64,000 bases of DNA from CAMAPP01 sp046153685 (GCA_046153685.1 JBJXGH010000016.1:22156-86155); one strand, 5' to 3'. Counted from the first letter of the stretch, positions 34,703 to 43,784 are shown. Made by a program: numbers and translations. Notes: generated from the letters alone by a model not told the origin.

Positions 34703-36096
34703 GCGCTCGTCCGGGTTCGGAGATGAAAGGATTTCGGCCGAGTTAAGTGTTCGTAACCGAGGCGCGACAGCGTGCAACCGCGCCCCGAATCCTTGACGCC
34801 CGCCCAGGCGAGCGCCGGGTCAAGATAGTCGCAGCGGTTCATGAACCATGTCCCGGTTTGAACCGCATCGCCGATCCCGATCGCCGCCGCTTCGTCGGCG
34901 GTCCAGATCGCCGCTGTGAGGCCGTAGCGGCTGTCGTTCATCAATTGGATCGCTTCGTCGTCCGAGCTCACCCGCATGATGCCGATGGCCGGGCCGAATG
35001 TTTCCTCGGACATGATACGCATGGCGTGGCTCACGTCCACGAGCACGCTGGGGCCAAGGTACGGCGTGCCCGCGCGCGAGGCGGGAAAGGACGATTCGCC
35101 AAGCAAGATCCTGGCGCCCTGGCTTCGCGCTTCGGCGACTTGGCCGCGGACGAATTCGGCGGCGCGCGCACGCACGACAGGGCCGAGATTGGTCGCGCTC
35201 TCGCGCGGATCGCCGAGCGCGTATTTCCGGGTGAGGGCGACGAAGCCGTCGATAAAGCGGTCGTAAACATCGGCGTGGACATAGATGCGCTCGATTGCGC
35301 AGCACGACTGACCCGAATTGAAGAACGCGCCATCGACCAGGTTTTCAATCGCATGGCCGAGATCGGCATCGGCGCGAACATAGGCCGGATCCTTGCCGCC
35401 AAGCTCGAGGCCGATGCCGATGAACCGCCCCGCAGCCGCGCGCTGCACCGCGTGCCCGCCCTCGACCGAGCCCGTGAAACACACGAAGTCGATTTCGGGC
35501 GCCGCGATCATGCGCGCGGTGTCGTCGTGCGACAAGAACAGATGCTGAAATACCCCGTCCGGCAGGCCCGCCGCTTCGAAGGCTTCGGCGAAGCGCTCGG
35601 CGCAGCGCGGCGTTTGGGCGGAATGCTTGAGGATGACGCTATTGCCCGCGGCCAGCGCGGGGATGATGGAATTGACCGCCGTCAGATAGGGATAGTTCCA
35701 CGGCGCGATGGTGAACACGACGCCGAGCGGGACGCGCCGGATGAAGCGGGTGAATCCGGCCTTGGGTTCGACGGCGATATCGGCCATCCCATCGGGCGCG
35801 ATTGTCAGCATGTGGCGCGCGCGCTCCTCGAACCCGCGCACTTCGCCGGGGCTTTGGGAAATTGGCCGGCCGATTTGCCAGGTGATTTCCTCGGCGATCG
35901 CATCGCGCAGGGCAACGAAGGCATCGACCGCGCGGCCGAGAAGCGCGCAGCGTTCGGCGATGGGAATTTGCCCCCAAGCGCGCGCCGCGCGCCGCGCGGT
36001 GACGAGCGTGGCATCGATCGCGGCGGCGTCCGCCAGCGGTCGCTCGGCGTAGATGCGGCCGTCGATCGGCGAAATGGTCCGGATGGTCTCAGCCAT
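34699..36096 (-). CDS. Aldehyde dehydrogenase
   Basis: A 465-residue NAD(P)-dependent aldehyde dehydrogenase. Motifs include TIAPWNYPYLTAVNSIIPALAAGN, LELGGKDPAYV (Glu231) and SGQSCCAIER with catalytic Cys265. It starts 4 bases after the GS-like gene stop on the same strand. It would oxidise the aldehyde made by the coupled iron ADH, or an aldehyde from a polyamine route, to the carboxylate. Confidence 0.92.
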   Translation of the reverse strand: MAETIRTISPIDGRIYAERPLADAAAIDATLVTARRAARAWGQIPIAERCALLGRAVDAFVALRDAIAEEITWQIGRPISQSPGEVRGFEERARHMLTIAPDGMADIAVEPKAGFTRFIRRVPLGVVFTIAPWNYPYLTAVNSIIPALAAGNSVILKHSAQTPRCAERFAEAFEAAGLPDGVFQHLFLSHDDTARMIAAPEIDFVCFTGSVEGGHAVQRAAAGRFIGIGLELGGKDPAYVRADADLGHAIENLVDGAFFNSGQSCCAIERIYVHADVYDRFIDGFVALTRKYALGDPRESATNLGPVVRARAAEFVRGQVAEARSQGARILLGESSFPASRAGTPYLGPSVLVDVSHAMRIMSEETFGPAIGIMRVSSDDEAIQLMNDSRYGLTAAIWTADEAAAIGIGDAVQTGTWFMNRCDYLDPALAWAGVKDSGRGCTLSRLGYEHLTRPKSFHLRTRTSA

Positions 36097-36100
36097 CGTC

Positions 36101-37510
36101 CTATCCCCGCTCGAAATAGCGGCGCAGCTCCCAATCGGTGATGCGCTTGTCGTATTCGTTCTGCTCGATATGTCCGGTATGGACGTAGTGGTCGATCACG
36201 TCGTCGCCGAAGGCCGCGCGCAAGACCTTCGACTTGTCGAGGGCATCCACCGCATCGCGCAGGGTCTTGGGAATCTCGCGCAGAGTTTGTTCGTAAAGAT
36301 TGCCCTTGGCCATGGGTTCGAGTTTCAACTCCCGCCCGATGCCGTAGAGGCCCGCGGCCAAAAGGGCGGCGAAGGCGAGATAGGGATTGGCGTCGGCGCC
36401 GGGCACGCGGCATTCCACGCGCAGGCCCGCGCCCTCGCCGCAGATGCGGAAGCCGGCGGTGCGGTTGTCGGTGCTCCACACCGCCTTGGTGGGCGCGAAC
36501 GAGCCCGCCTGGAAGCGCTTGTAGGAGTTGATGAAGGGCGCGAGGAAAAAAGCGTATTCGCGCGCCAGCGCCAATTGGCCGGCGAGATAGTGTTGGAACA
36601 ATTTGGACATGCCGAGCGGCGCCTTGGGATCGTGGAACAGGGCGCGGCCGGTTTTGGCGTCCCACAGCGAATTGTGGACATGGCAGGACGAGCCCGCCTG
36701 AACGAAATCCCACTTGGCCATGAAGGTCACGCTCTTGCCATGGGCGTGGGCGATCTCCTTGACGCCGTTCTTGTAGATGGCGTGACGGTCCGCCATGACG
36801 AGCGCCTCGCCGTATCGCAGATTGATCTCGGCCTGGCCGAAGCCGCATTCGCCTTTCGAGAACTCGACGGGGATGCCCGCATTTTCCATGAAGTTGCGGA
36901 TATCGCGGACGAGAGGTTCTTCCTTGGTGGTCTGGAAGATGTGGTAGTCCTCGTTGTACCAGCCGGGCGGAACGAGGCCGCGATATTCCTTCGTGCGCGC
37001 GGCGGCGAAGCTGTCCTCGAAGATGTAGAACTCCAGTTCCGAACCCATCTTGGAGACGAAGCCCAGTTGGCGCGCGCGCGCGATCTGGCGCTTGAGGATG
37101 GAGCGGGGCGCGTGCGGCAAGTCGTGGCCGTGATGGTCGCGGCAATCTGCCATGACCAGTGCCGTCGCCGGAAGCCAGGGGATGCGCCGCAGCGTCAAGA
37201 GATCGGCCTTCACGAGGAAATCGCCGTAACCCAAGGCCCAGGACGAGGCCTTGTAGCCCTGCACCGTGTCCATCTCCATGTCGGTCGCGAGCAGGTAATC
37301 GCAGGCGTGCGCTTCGTGCGCGACGTGCTCGAGGAAATACCGCCCGACCACGCGCTTGCCGAGCAGGCGACCCTGCTGGTCGGGAAAACACGTGAGCACC
37401 GTATCGATCTCGCCCGATTTCACGAGGCGCGCGAGGGCGGCCATGTCGAGCATGCCGGGAACGGGCGTGCGGTCGGGCTTTTTCGATGCGGAACGCGAGG
37501 ACGGACTCAT
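36101..37510 (-). CDS. Glutamine synthetase-like gamma-glutamyl-amine ligase (PuuA/GlnA4 type)
   Basis: A 469-residue glutamine synthetase family protein: MGSELEFYIFEDSF (Glu metal ligand), GQAEINLRYGEALVMADRH, GSSCHVHNSLWD and NRTAGFRICGEGAGLRVECRVPGADANPYLAFAALLAAG. The family includes gamma-glutamylputrescine and gamma-glutamylethanolamide synthetases. It leads the operon with ALDH and ADH, which suggests ATP-dependent glutamylation of an amine that also carries an alcohol. I choose the ATG at 37510, since the longer ORF adds a 10-residue Arg/Pro stretch. Confidence 0.88.
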   Translation of the reverse strand: MSPSSRSASKKPDRTPVPGMLDMAALARLVKSGEIDTVLTCFPDQQGRLLGKRVVGRYFLEHVAHEAHACDYLLATDMEMDTVQGYKASSWALGYGDFLVKADLLTLRRIPWLPATALVMADCRDHHGHDLPHAPRSILKRQIARARQLGFVSKMGSELEFYIFEDSFAAARTKEYRGLVPPGWYNEDYHIFQTTKEEPLVRDIRNFMENAGIPVEFSKGECGFGQAEINLRYGEALVMADRHAIYKNGVKEIAHAHGKSVTFMAKWDFVQAGSSCHVHNSLWDAKTGRALFHDPKAPLGMSKLFQHYLAGQLALAREYAFFLAPFINSYKRFQAGSFAPTKAVWSTDNRTAGFRICGEGAGLRVECRVPGADANPYLAFAALLAAGLYGIGRELKLEPMAKGNLYEQTLREIPKTLRDAVDALDKSKVLRAAFGDDVIDHYVHTGHIEQNEYDKRITDWELRRYFERG

Positions 37511-37608
37511 GGCTTGGCTCCGGGCAGGAAGCGGAGCGCGCACTCTAGCGGAGCCGCGCCCCGCGCTCCATCGTGCCCGGTTTCCATCCGAGGGCCGGGC
37601 AAGGCGCG

Positions 37609-38514
37609 TCAGCCGGCGTATGCACGAAAGTGCGCCCGCGTGATTGCCGCGAAGGTCTCGGCCATGCGCGTGGGCCGCGCGCGCTTGAGGCGCGCGAGGG
37701 CTATGCGCGTCGGCGGCACGGCTTCGATGAGCGGGCGGGCGACGACGCGGCCGCCATCATAGGTCGTGTCGGTCGCCGGGCGGGTGTTCAGCAGGGTGTA
37801 GCCGTGGCCGTGGGCGACGAGGCCGCGCACCATCTCGTAGGACGAACTTCGCATCCCGATGCGCGGCTCGAGACCGAGATTGAAGAAGATCGACAGGAAG
37901 AACTCGCGGCTCGCCGGCAAGTCCAAGAGGACCATGGGCTCAGCCGATAGCTCCGCGAGCGAGACCCGCGCGGCCTTGGCCAGGCGGTGATCCGCGGGCA
38001 GCAGGGCATGGGTTGGCAGCGATAGAACCTCTTCGGCCTCGATCGCCTCGTCCAGCCCCATGTCGTAGAGCAGGGCCAATTCGGTTTCGCCCGCCTCCAG
38101 CGCCTCGCGTACGTCATCGAGGCTACCTTCGCGCACGCGCACCGCGATCTCTGGATGGCGGGTACGCAACTCGGCCAACAGGCGCGGCAGATAGATGGGC
38201 GAAAAAGTCACGAAGCAGCCGAATTCAAGCGTGCCCGCGAGACCTTGGCCCAGGCCGCGCGCCTCGGCCTCGAAGGCCTTCGCGCGTTCGAGCAGCTCGC
38301 GCGCTTCGGCCAGAACGCGCTTGCCCGCGGGTGTGAGCGAGGTGCCCTGAGCGTGGTGGCGCAGCAAAAGCTGCACGCCGAATTGCGCCTCAAGTTCGGC
38401 GATTGCGGCCGAGACGGAAGGCTGGGAGACGTGAAGTGCGTGGGCTGCGGCCGTGACCCCGCCTTCATCGGCGGCGGCGACGAAATATCGGACCTGACGC
38501 AAGGTGTATGTCAT
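37609..38514 (-). CDS. LysR-family transcriptional regulator
   Basis: A 301-residue LysR protein with an N-terminal helix-turn-helix (VTAAAHALHVSQPSVSAAIAELEAQFGVQLLLRH, about residues 20-52) and two effector-binding lobes. It is divergent from the flavin reductase and monooxygenase genes to the right, the usual arrangement for a LysR activator of those genes. On the same strand, 98 bases ahead of the GS-like gene, it could also influence that operon. Confidence 0.93.
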   Translation of the reverse strand: MTYTLRQVRYFVAAADEGGVTAAAHALHVSQPSVSAAIAELEAQFGVQLLLRHHAQGTSLTPAGKRVLAEARELLERAKAFEAEARGLGQGLAGTLEFGCFVTFSPIYLPRLLAELRTRHPEIAVRVREGSLDDVREALEAGETELALLYDMGLDEAIEAEEVLSLPTHALLPADHRLAKAARVSLAELSAEPMVLLDLPASREFFLSIFFNLGLEPRIGMRSSSYEMVRGLVAHGHGYTLLNTRPATDTTYDGGRVVARPLIEAVPPTRIALARLKRARPTRMAETFAAITRAHFRAYAG

Positions 38515-38527
38515 AGGAAAATCCTAT
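38513..38527. promoter_or_regulatory. LysR box (T-N11-A dyad)
   Basis: ATAGGAAAATCCTAT, with arms ATAGGA/TCCTAT and T-N11-A spacing, overlaps the regulator's own start codon. A looser ATAG...CTAT pair follows at about 38537-38560. This is the layout for LysR autoregulation and activation of the divergent unit. Confidence 0.7.
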
Positions 38528-38628
38528 TTAGAAGATAGTAACTTAATATTTTACCTATGCAAACGTGCGGCGCATCGTTCTCGCCGATGCCAAGACCTGG
38601 CGGCAAATGACAGCGAAGGGGTCTGACG

Positions 38629-39186
38629 ATGAGCGAAGCGATGATGTCCCCGGCCATGTCGGAAATGCCGCCCGCGCCGGGCGTTTTGGCGGCTTCCTTT
38701 GTCGCCGTGGGGCGCGAGGATTTTGTCGCGGCCATGCGCAACGCGCCGACGGCCGTTACGGTCGTGACGACGGACGGGCCCGCCGGACGTTTCGGCGTGA
38801 CGGTCAGCGCCATGAGTTCGGTCTCGGCGGATCCGCCGGCCGTGCTTGTCTGTGTCCACAATGCGAGCACCGCCGCCGCGGCTATCGCGCTGAACAAGGC
38901 GTTTTGTGTGAATTTGCTGGCGGCGGATCAAGCCGAGCTGTCCGACCGTTTCGCCGGGCGGCACAGGGCAGCCGATCGCTTTGCCGGCATCGGCACCGAC
39001 GCTCTGGGCACGGGCGCGCCCGCGCTTCGGGATGCTTTGTCGATCTTCGACTGCCGCCTGCTTGAAACCCACCGCTTCGGCACGCATTCGGTCTTCATCG
39101 GCCTCGTCGTCGGCGTGCGCCACGGCGAGGGCGCGCCGCTCGTCTATTACAACCGCGGCTATTGCCGTCCGGCGCTGGTTGCTTGA
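38629..39186 (+). CDS. Flavin reductase (HpaC-like)
   Basis: A 185-residue flavin reductase-domain protein with FVAAMRNAPTAVTVVTTDG and FGVTVSAMSSVSADPPAVLVCVHN, typical of HpaC/flavin:NAD(P)H reductases. It would supply FADH2 to the two HpaB-type monooxygenases downstream, which have no reductase of their own. A 16-residue N-terminal Met/Pro-rich extension is present; a shorter start is possible. Confidence 0.9.
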   Translation: MSEAMMSPAMSEMPPAPGVLAASFVAVGREDFVAAMRNAPTAVTVVTTDGPAGRFGVTVSAMSSVSADPPAVLVCVHNASTAAAAIALNKAFCVNLLAADQAELSDRFAGRHRAADRFAGIGTDALGTGAPALRDALSIFDCRLLETHRFGTHSVFIGLVVGVRHGEGAPLVYYNRGYCRPALVA

Positions 39187-39234
39187 AGGCCCGCCGCCGG
39201 GTCACCATCGGAACCGAACAGGGGGAGCATCGCC

Positions 39235-40695
39235 ATGCTGCGCACCGGCAAGGAATACCGCGAATCGATTCGCGACGACCGCGAGGTGTGGATCGACGGC
39301 GAGCGCGTCAAGGACGTGCCCAACCATCCCATGTTCAAGCCCATCGTGGACGTGCGTGCGCGCATCTACGACATGGCGCACGAGGACAAGTATCGCGCCG
39401 TCATGTCCTATGCCGACAAGGACACGAAGGAGCCCAACTGCATCGGCCACAAGCTGCCCCATGCCCAGCAGGACTGGCACGACAAGTGGAAGGCGGTCGA
39501 TGCGGTCATGACCGATATCGGCGGCGTGGTCATCCGTGTGGGCGATGAGACCATCGGCGAGATGTGGTCGCTGTTCGACGGCCGCGATGTGTTGAACGAG
39601 GTCGATCCGCGCTTCAGCCAGAACATCGAGCGCCATATCCAGCTTGCGTTGCGGAGCGACGTGTTTCACGTCTCGGCGAACACCGATCCCAAGGGCGACC
39701 GCTCCAAGCGCCCGCAGGACCAGGACCCGGACATGCTGCTGCACGTGGTCAAGGAAACCGACAAGGGCATCGTCATCCGCGGCGCGAAATACGAAACCGC
39801 TTCGGCGTACGCCAACCAGGCATTCGTCAAGCCGACCATCGCCAATTGGGGCGACGACAAGCTCTCCGACTATGCCCTTGGGTGCATCGTGCCGATGAAC
39901 GCGCCGGGGCTGAAGCACATCTGCCGCACGGGTTTCGCCGGTCGGCGCCCAGCGGTCGATTATCCGCTCGCCGCCCGATTCGACGAGGTCGATTCCCTGA
40001 TGATCTTCGACAACGTGACGGTGCCGTGGGAGGACGTGTTGTTCTACCGCCACACGCGCGCCGCCGCCTATATCCGCGGCACGCTGCACCGCTACAGCGC
40101 CTTTCCGTTCGTCCTGCGCGTGCTTTACGTCGCGGACATGATGATCGGCACGGCCCTGTTCAATGTACGCCAGACCGGCTTGGACAAGCAGCAGGCCGTG
40201 CGCGAGAAGCTGGCGGCGCTGGCATGCTATCGCGAGGGCATCCGGGCCCATCTTCTGGCCTCCATCGCGGCGGCCGAAAAAAGCCCGGGCGGTCTTCTCA
40301 TGCCCAACCAATCGCTGCTTTACACTGGGCGCGTGCTGGCGTGCTCGCAACTGCCGGCCATGATGCACCTCGCGCGCGAGCTGTGCGGCGGGCAGATTTG
40401 CGTGACGCCCGATCACGCCGCCTTCGTCTCGCCCGATACCAAGGATTGGATGAGCAAGTTCTACACGGTGAACGACGCTTGGATTGCCGAGGACAGGCGC
40501 AAGCTGTTAGCGTTCGCCCGCGACTTGATCAATTCGGACTATGCGGGCCATCGTGTGACGTTCCAATTGTTCGCCCAGTCGCCGCCGTTCGCCCATTTGA
40601 ACGCGGTTTATAACAATTTCGATTTTTCGAACCCGCTCGAGTTCGTGCGCAAGGCGGCCGGACTGTCGGAGCGGGTGATGAAGCAAGCCGGTTGA
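39235..40695 (+). CDS. HpaB-type flavin-dependent monooxygenase, first copy
   Basis: A 486-residue protein of the 4-hydroxyphenylacetate 3-hydroxylase/PvcC group. The N-terminal part includes KDVPNHPMFKPIVDVRARIYDMAH, the middle KGDRSKRPQDQDPDMLLHVV and the FAD region GLKHICRTG, plus ELCGGQICVTPDHAAF near the C-terminus. It uses FADH2 from the adjacent reductase to hydroxylate or oxidise a substrate that, judging by the RidA and DUF1028 neighbours, may contain nitrogen. The aromatic 4-hydroxyphenylacetate role is not supported by context, as no ring-cleavage genes are present. Confidence 0.88.
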   Translation: MLRTGKEYRESIRDDREVWIDGERVKDVPNHPMFKPIVDVRARIYDMAHEDKYRAVMSYADKDTKEPNCIGHKLPHAQQDWHDKWKAVDAVMTDIGGVVIRVGDETIGEMWSLFDGRDVLNEVDPRFSQNIERHIQLALRSDVFHVSANTDPKGDRSKRPQDQDPDMLLHVVKETDKGIVIRGAKYETASAYANQAFVKPTIANWGDDKLSDYALGCIVPMNAPGLKHICRTGFAGRRPAVDYPLAARFDEVDSLMIFDNVTVPWEDVLFYRHTRAAAYIRGTLHRYSAFPFVLRVLYVADMMIGTALFNVRQTGLDKQQAVREKLAALACYREGIRAHLLASIAAAEKSPGGLLMPNQSLLYTGRVLACSQLPAMMHLARELCGGQICVTPDHAAFVSPDTKDWMSKFYTVNDAWIAEDRRKLLAFARDLINSDYAGHRVTFQLFAQSPPFAHLNAVYNNFDFSNPLEFVRKAAGLSERVMKQAG

Positions 40696-40724
40696 GTCCA
40701 GGATACCAAGGGGAGAAGGCGCGC

Positions 40725-41147
40725 ATGGCCCATCTGAGAATTCGCAAATACAACACCAAGGAAGTCTGGAAGGGCCAGAATCTGGACAATGATCTGTGCA
40801 TGGCGGTGCGCGCCGGCAATCACGTTTTCCTGCGCGGCCAGACCGGCCTTACCCTCGACAACCAGTTGGTGGGCGTGGGTGATGCGGGCGCGCAGGCCGA
40901 CCAGGCGATGAAGAACGTGAAGCAATTGCTCGAGGAGGCCGGCTCCAAGCTCGAGCACATCTGCAAGACGACGATCTATATCACCGACCGCGCCTATCGC
41001 GAGGCGGTGTACCGCGCCATCGGCAAGCACCTGAAGGGCGTGCATCCGTGCTCGACCGGTCTCATCGTCAATGGTTTGGCGCGGCCCGATCTTCTCATGG
41101 AAATCGACGTCGAGGCGGTCATCCCCCAAGACGAGACCAGCCAATGA
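40725..41147 (+). CDS. RidA-family protein, first copy of the monooxygenase module
   Basis: A 140-residue RidA-fold protein (FLRGQTGLTLDN, QADQAMKNVKQLLEEAGSKLEHICKTTIYITD, LARPDLLMEIDVEAV). The ribosome site GGGGAGAAGG lies before the ATG. RidA enzymes deaminate imines and enamines, a product class expected when a flavin monooxygenase acts on an amine or N-heterocycle. It is closest to the RidA at 43325-43735, by shared RKYNTK and NLDNDLC/SLDNDLC starts. Confidence 0.9.
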   Translation: MAHLRIRKYNTKEVWKGQNLDNDLCMAVRAGNHVFLRGQTGLTLDNQLVGVGDAGAQADQAMKNVKQLLEEAGSKLEHICKTTIYITDRAYREAVYRAIGKHLKGVHPCSTGLIVNGLARPDLLMEIDVEAVIPQDETSQ

Positions 41148-41172
41148 CCCAGCCAATGTCGAGGAACGCGCC

Positions 41173-41847
41173 ATGACCTTTTCCGTCACGGGCCGCTGCG
41201 CGCGCACCGGCGCGTTCGGCATCGCCATCACCACCTCGTCCATCGCCGTCGCCTCGCGCTGCGTTTGGGGGCGAGCGGGCGTGGGCGCGGTTGCGACCCA
41301 GAACATCACCAATCCCCTGATCGGCACCTGGGGGCTCGATTTCATGGCGCAGGGCAAGAGCGCCAAGGACGCGCTCGATGCGGCGCTGGCGCGGGAAAAA
41401 TTTCCTGATTTCCGCCAAGTCGCCATGATCGGCAAAAGCGGCCCGCCCGCCTTTTACGAGGGCAAGGGGACCTTGGCCACCCATTGCGGCCACGCGGCCA
41501 AGGATTCGGTCGCCATCGGCAATCTTCTGGCCAACACCGATATCGCCAAGGCCATGACCGGCGGCTTCGAGGCCAATCCGGAATTGCAGCTCGGCGAACG
41601 GCTCTTGCGGGGTCTCGAGGCCGGCCTTGCGGCGGGGGGCGAGATGAGCCCGGTCAAATCGGCCGGTTTGTTCATCGTCACCGAGCACGCCTGGCCGATC
41701 TGCGATTTGCGCGTCGATTGGGCGGACGGCCCCATAGGTGAGTTGCGCCGCAATTGGAACGCGTTCGAGCCGCAAATGATGATGTACGTCACGCGCGCGA
41801 TCAATCCGCCGGCGGCCAAGTCCTACGGCGTCGCAGGCGACCCCTAG
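41173..41847 (+). CDS. DUF1028-family protein (NTN-hydrolase-like)
   Basis: A 224-residue DUF1028 protein: TFSVTGRCARTGAFGIAITTSSIAVASRC at its start, then AQGKSAKDALDAAL and a C-terminal LRVDWADGPIGELRRNW. The family is of NTN-hydrolase-like fold, with no well-defined substrate; an amidohydrolase role is plausible. It sits between the two monooxygenase-RidA copies. Confidence 0.82.
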   Translation: MTFSVTGRCARTGAFGIAITTSSIAVASRCVWGRAGVGAVATQNITNPLIGTWGLDFMAQGKSAKDALDAALAREKFPDFRQVAMIGKSGPPAFYEGKGTLATHCGHAAKDSVAIGNLLANTDIAKAMTGGFEANPELQLGERLLRGLEAGLAAGGEMSPVKSAGLFIVTEHAWPICDLRVDWADGPIGELRRNWNAFEPQMMMYVTRAINPPAAKSYGVAGDP

Positions 41848-41865
41848 GCGCGCGATCAGCACGCC

Positions 41866-43317
41866 ATGCTCTTGACCGGCGACGCCTATCGCGAGTCCCT
41901 CAGGGACGGTCGCGAGATTTATCTCGACAACGAGCGCGTCAAGGACGTGACCACGCATCCGGCGTTCAAGCCGGTGGTCGATATCCGGGCGCGAATCTAC
42001 GACATGGCGCACGAGGCGCGCTGGCGCGACACCATGACTTATGTGGACGTGGCGGGCGAGCGTCAGGCGGTGCCGAACAAGCCGCCGCGCGCGAAGGACG
42101 ATTGGCGCGCCAAGCGCGCCTGGGTGAACGCCGCGATGGATGATATTCGCGGCGTCATCCTGCGCGTGGGCGACGAAACCGTGGGCGGTCTTTGGGCCTT
42201 GCTGGACGGCAAGGCGCTGCTCGACGAAGTCGATCCGCGTTTTGGCAACAATATCGTGGCGCAAATCGAGCGTGCGCGCGTCTCGGACCTGATGACGGTT
42301 TCGGCCAATACCGATCCCAAGGGCGATCGGTCCCGCCGCCCGCAGGATCAAGATCCCGACATGTTGCTGCATGTCGTGCGCGAAACCGATGCCGGAATCG
42401 TCGTGCGCGGCGCCAAGTACGAGACCGCGGCCGCCTATTCCCATCAGGCTCTAGTAAAACCGACGATCGCCAATTGGGGCGACGAAAAGTTGTCGGATTA
42501 CGCGGTCAGCTTCGTCTGCGACATGAATGCGCCGGGCTTGAAGCATATCTGTCGTCCGTCCTACGGCACTTGGCTCAGGGTCGAGGACTATCCGATCTCG
42601 ACCCGATTCGACGAAATCGATTCCCTCATCATCTTCGATGACGTTCTGGTGCCGTGGGAACGGGTGATGTTCTATCGCCATACGCGGGCAGCGGTCTTCA
42701 TCCGCGCAATGCTGCACCGCTACACGGGGTTCCCATTTCTCCAGCGCATCGAGCGCATCGCCGATCTGTTGATCGGCGTGGCGCTGCACAATGCGCGGCA
42801 AACGGGCTTGGACAAGCAACAAGCGGTGCGCGAGAAGCTGGCGCGCCTTGCGTGCTACCGCGAGATGATCAACGCCTTTCTAACGGCCGCGATCGAAGAT
42901 GCCCAGCCGTCGGAATCCGGCCTCGTCATGCCCCATCCTTCCCTGTTCTATGCTGGGCGCACGCTCGCCTGCGCCGAGCTTCCGGCCATGATGCATCTCG
43001 CCCGCGAGCTGTGCGGCGGTCAAATTTGCGTGACGCCGGACCACGGCGCCTTCGTCGGCACCGAAACCGGCGGCTGGATGGCGAAGTTTTACACCGTCTC
43101 CGATGCCTGGGCCGCCGAGGACCGTCGCAAGCTTTTGGCCTACGCGCGCGATCTCGTGAATTCCGCGTCCGCCGGCCACCGCACGACCTTCCAGCTTTTC
43201 GCCCAGGCGCCGCCTTTTGCCCACTTGAACGCGGTTTACCAGACCTTCGACTGGTCCGGGCCGCTCGACTTCGTCAAGGGCGCGGCGGGGTTGAGCGACC
43301 GCGTGATGAAGGACTGA
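41866..43317 (+). CDS. HpaB-type flavin-dependent monooxygenase, second copy
   Basis: A 483-residue paralogue of the first copy with the same key segments (KGDRSRRPQDQDPDMLLHVV, NAPGLKHICRPS, ELCGGQICVTPDHGAF). The two differ mainly in the N-terminal third (residues about 60-150) and near residues 215-230, so they probably have different substrates or act in sequence. It starts 18 bases after DUF1028 without a strong ribosome site, suggesting translational coupling. Confidence 0.88.
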   Translation: MLLTGDAYRESLRDGREIYLDNERVKDVTTHPAFKPVVDIRARIYDMAHEARWRDTMTYVDVAGERQAVPNKPPRAKDDWRAKRAWVNAAMDDIRGVILRVGDETVGGLWALLDGKALLDEVDPRFGNNIVAQIERARVSDLMTVSANTDPKGDRSRRPQDQDPDMLLHVVRETDAGIVVRGAKYETAAAYSHQALVKPTIANWGDEKLSDYAVSFVCDMNAPGLKHICRPSYGTWLRVEDYPISTRFDEIDSLIIFDDVLVPWERVMFYRHTRAAVFIRAMLHRYTGFPFLQRIERIADLLIGVALHNARQTGLDKQQAVREKLARLACYREMINAFLTAAIEDAQPSESGLVMPHPSLFYAGRTLACAELPAMMHLARELCGGQICVTPDHGAFVGTETGGWMAKFYTVSDAWAAEDRRKLLAYARDLVNSASAGHRTTFQLFAQAPPFAHLNAVYQTFDWSGPLDFVKGAAGLSDRVMKD

Positions 43318-43324
43318 ACCCGCC

Positions 43325-43735
43325 ATGCCTCACACCCGGCTCCGCAAATACAACACCAAGTCCGCCTTTCCCGAGCAAAGCCTGGACAACGATTTGTGTT
43401 GGATCGTGAAGGCGGGCAAGCGAATCTTCATCCGCGGCCAGACCGGGCGCATCTGGGGCTCCGATGATACAATCGACACGCGCGACATGTATGGCCAAGC
43501 CGATAACGCCATGAAGAACATGGACGTGCTGCTGAAGGAGGCGGGCGCCACCTGGCGGGACGTTTGCGGCGTGCGCTTGTATGTCTCCGACCGCGCCTAT
43601 GTCGAGCCCGCATGCAACGCGGTCGGCAAATGGCTGAAGGGCATCCATCCCACGATGTCCGTCCTCGTCATCAAGGGTTTCGCCCGAACGGTGTACGGCA
43701 TGGAAGTCGATCTCGACGTGGTACTATCGGATTGA
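43325..43735 (+). CDS. RidA-family protein, second copy of the monooxygenase module
   Basis: A 136-residue RidA-fold protein (IRGQTGRIWGSDD, QADNAMKNMDVLLKEAGATWRDVCGVRLYVSDRAY, ARTVYGMEVDLDVVL). It follows the second monooxygenase by 7 bases, repeating the monooxygenase-RidA order. Divergence from the first RidA is greater than between the monooxygenases. Confidence 0.88.
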   Translation: MPHTRLRKYNTKSAFPEQSLDNDLCWIVKAGKRIFIRGQTGRIWGSDDTIDTRDMYGQADNAMKNMDVLLKEAGATWRDVCGVRLYVSDRAYVEPACNAVGKWLKGIHPTMSVLVIKGFARTVYGMEVDLDVVLSD

Positions 43736-43784
43736 GGAATTGGGCGGACGTGGTTCCGCCGTTATCCGCTGCGATGTCCGGTTC

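Noticed and set aside
39235..40695. Assignment of the HpaB-type genes as 4-hydroxyphenylacetate 3-hydroxylases
   Set aside because: Family similarity alone; no homoprotocatechuate ring-cleavage genes are near, and the RidA/DUF1028 context points elsewhere.
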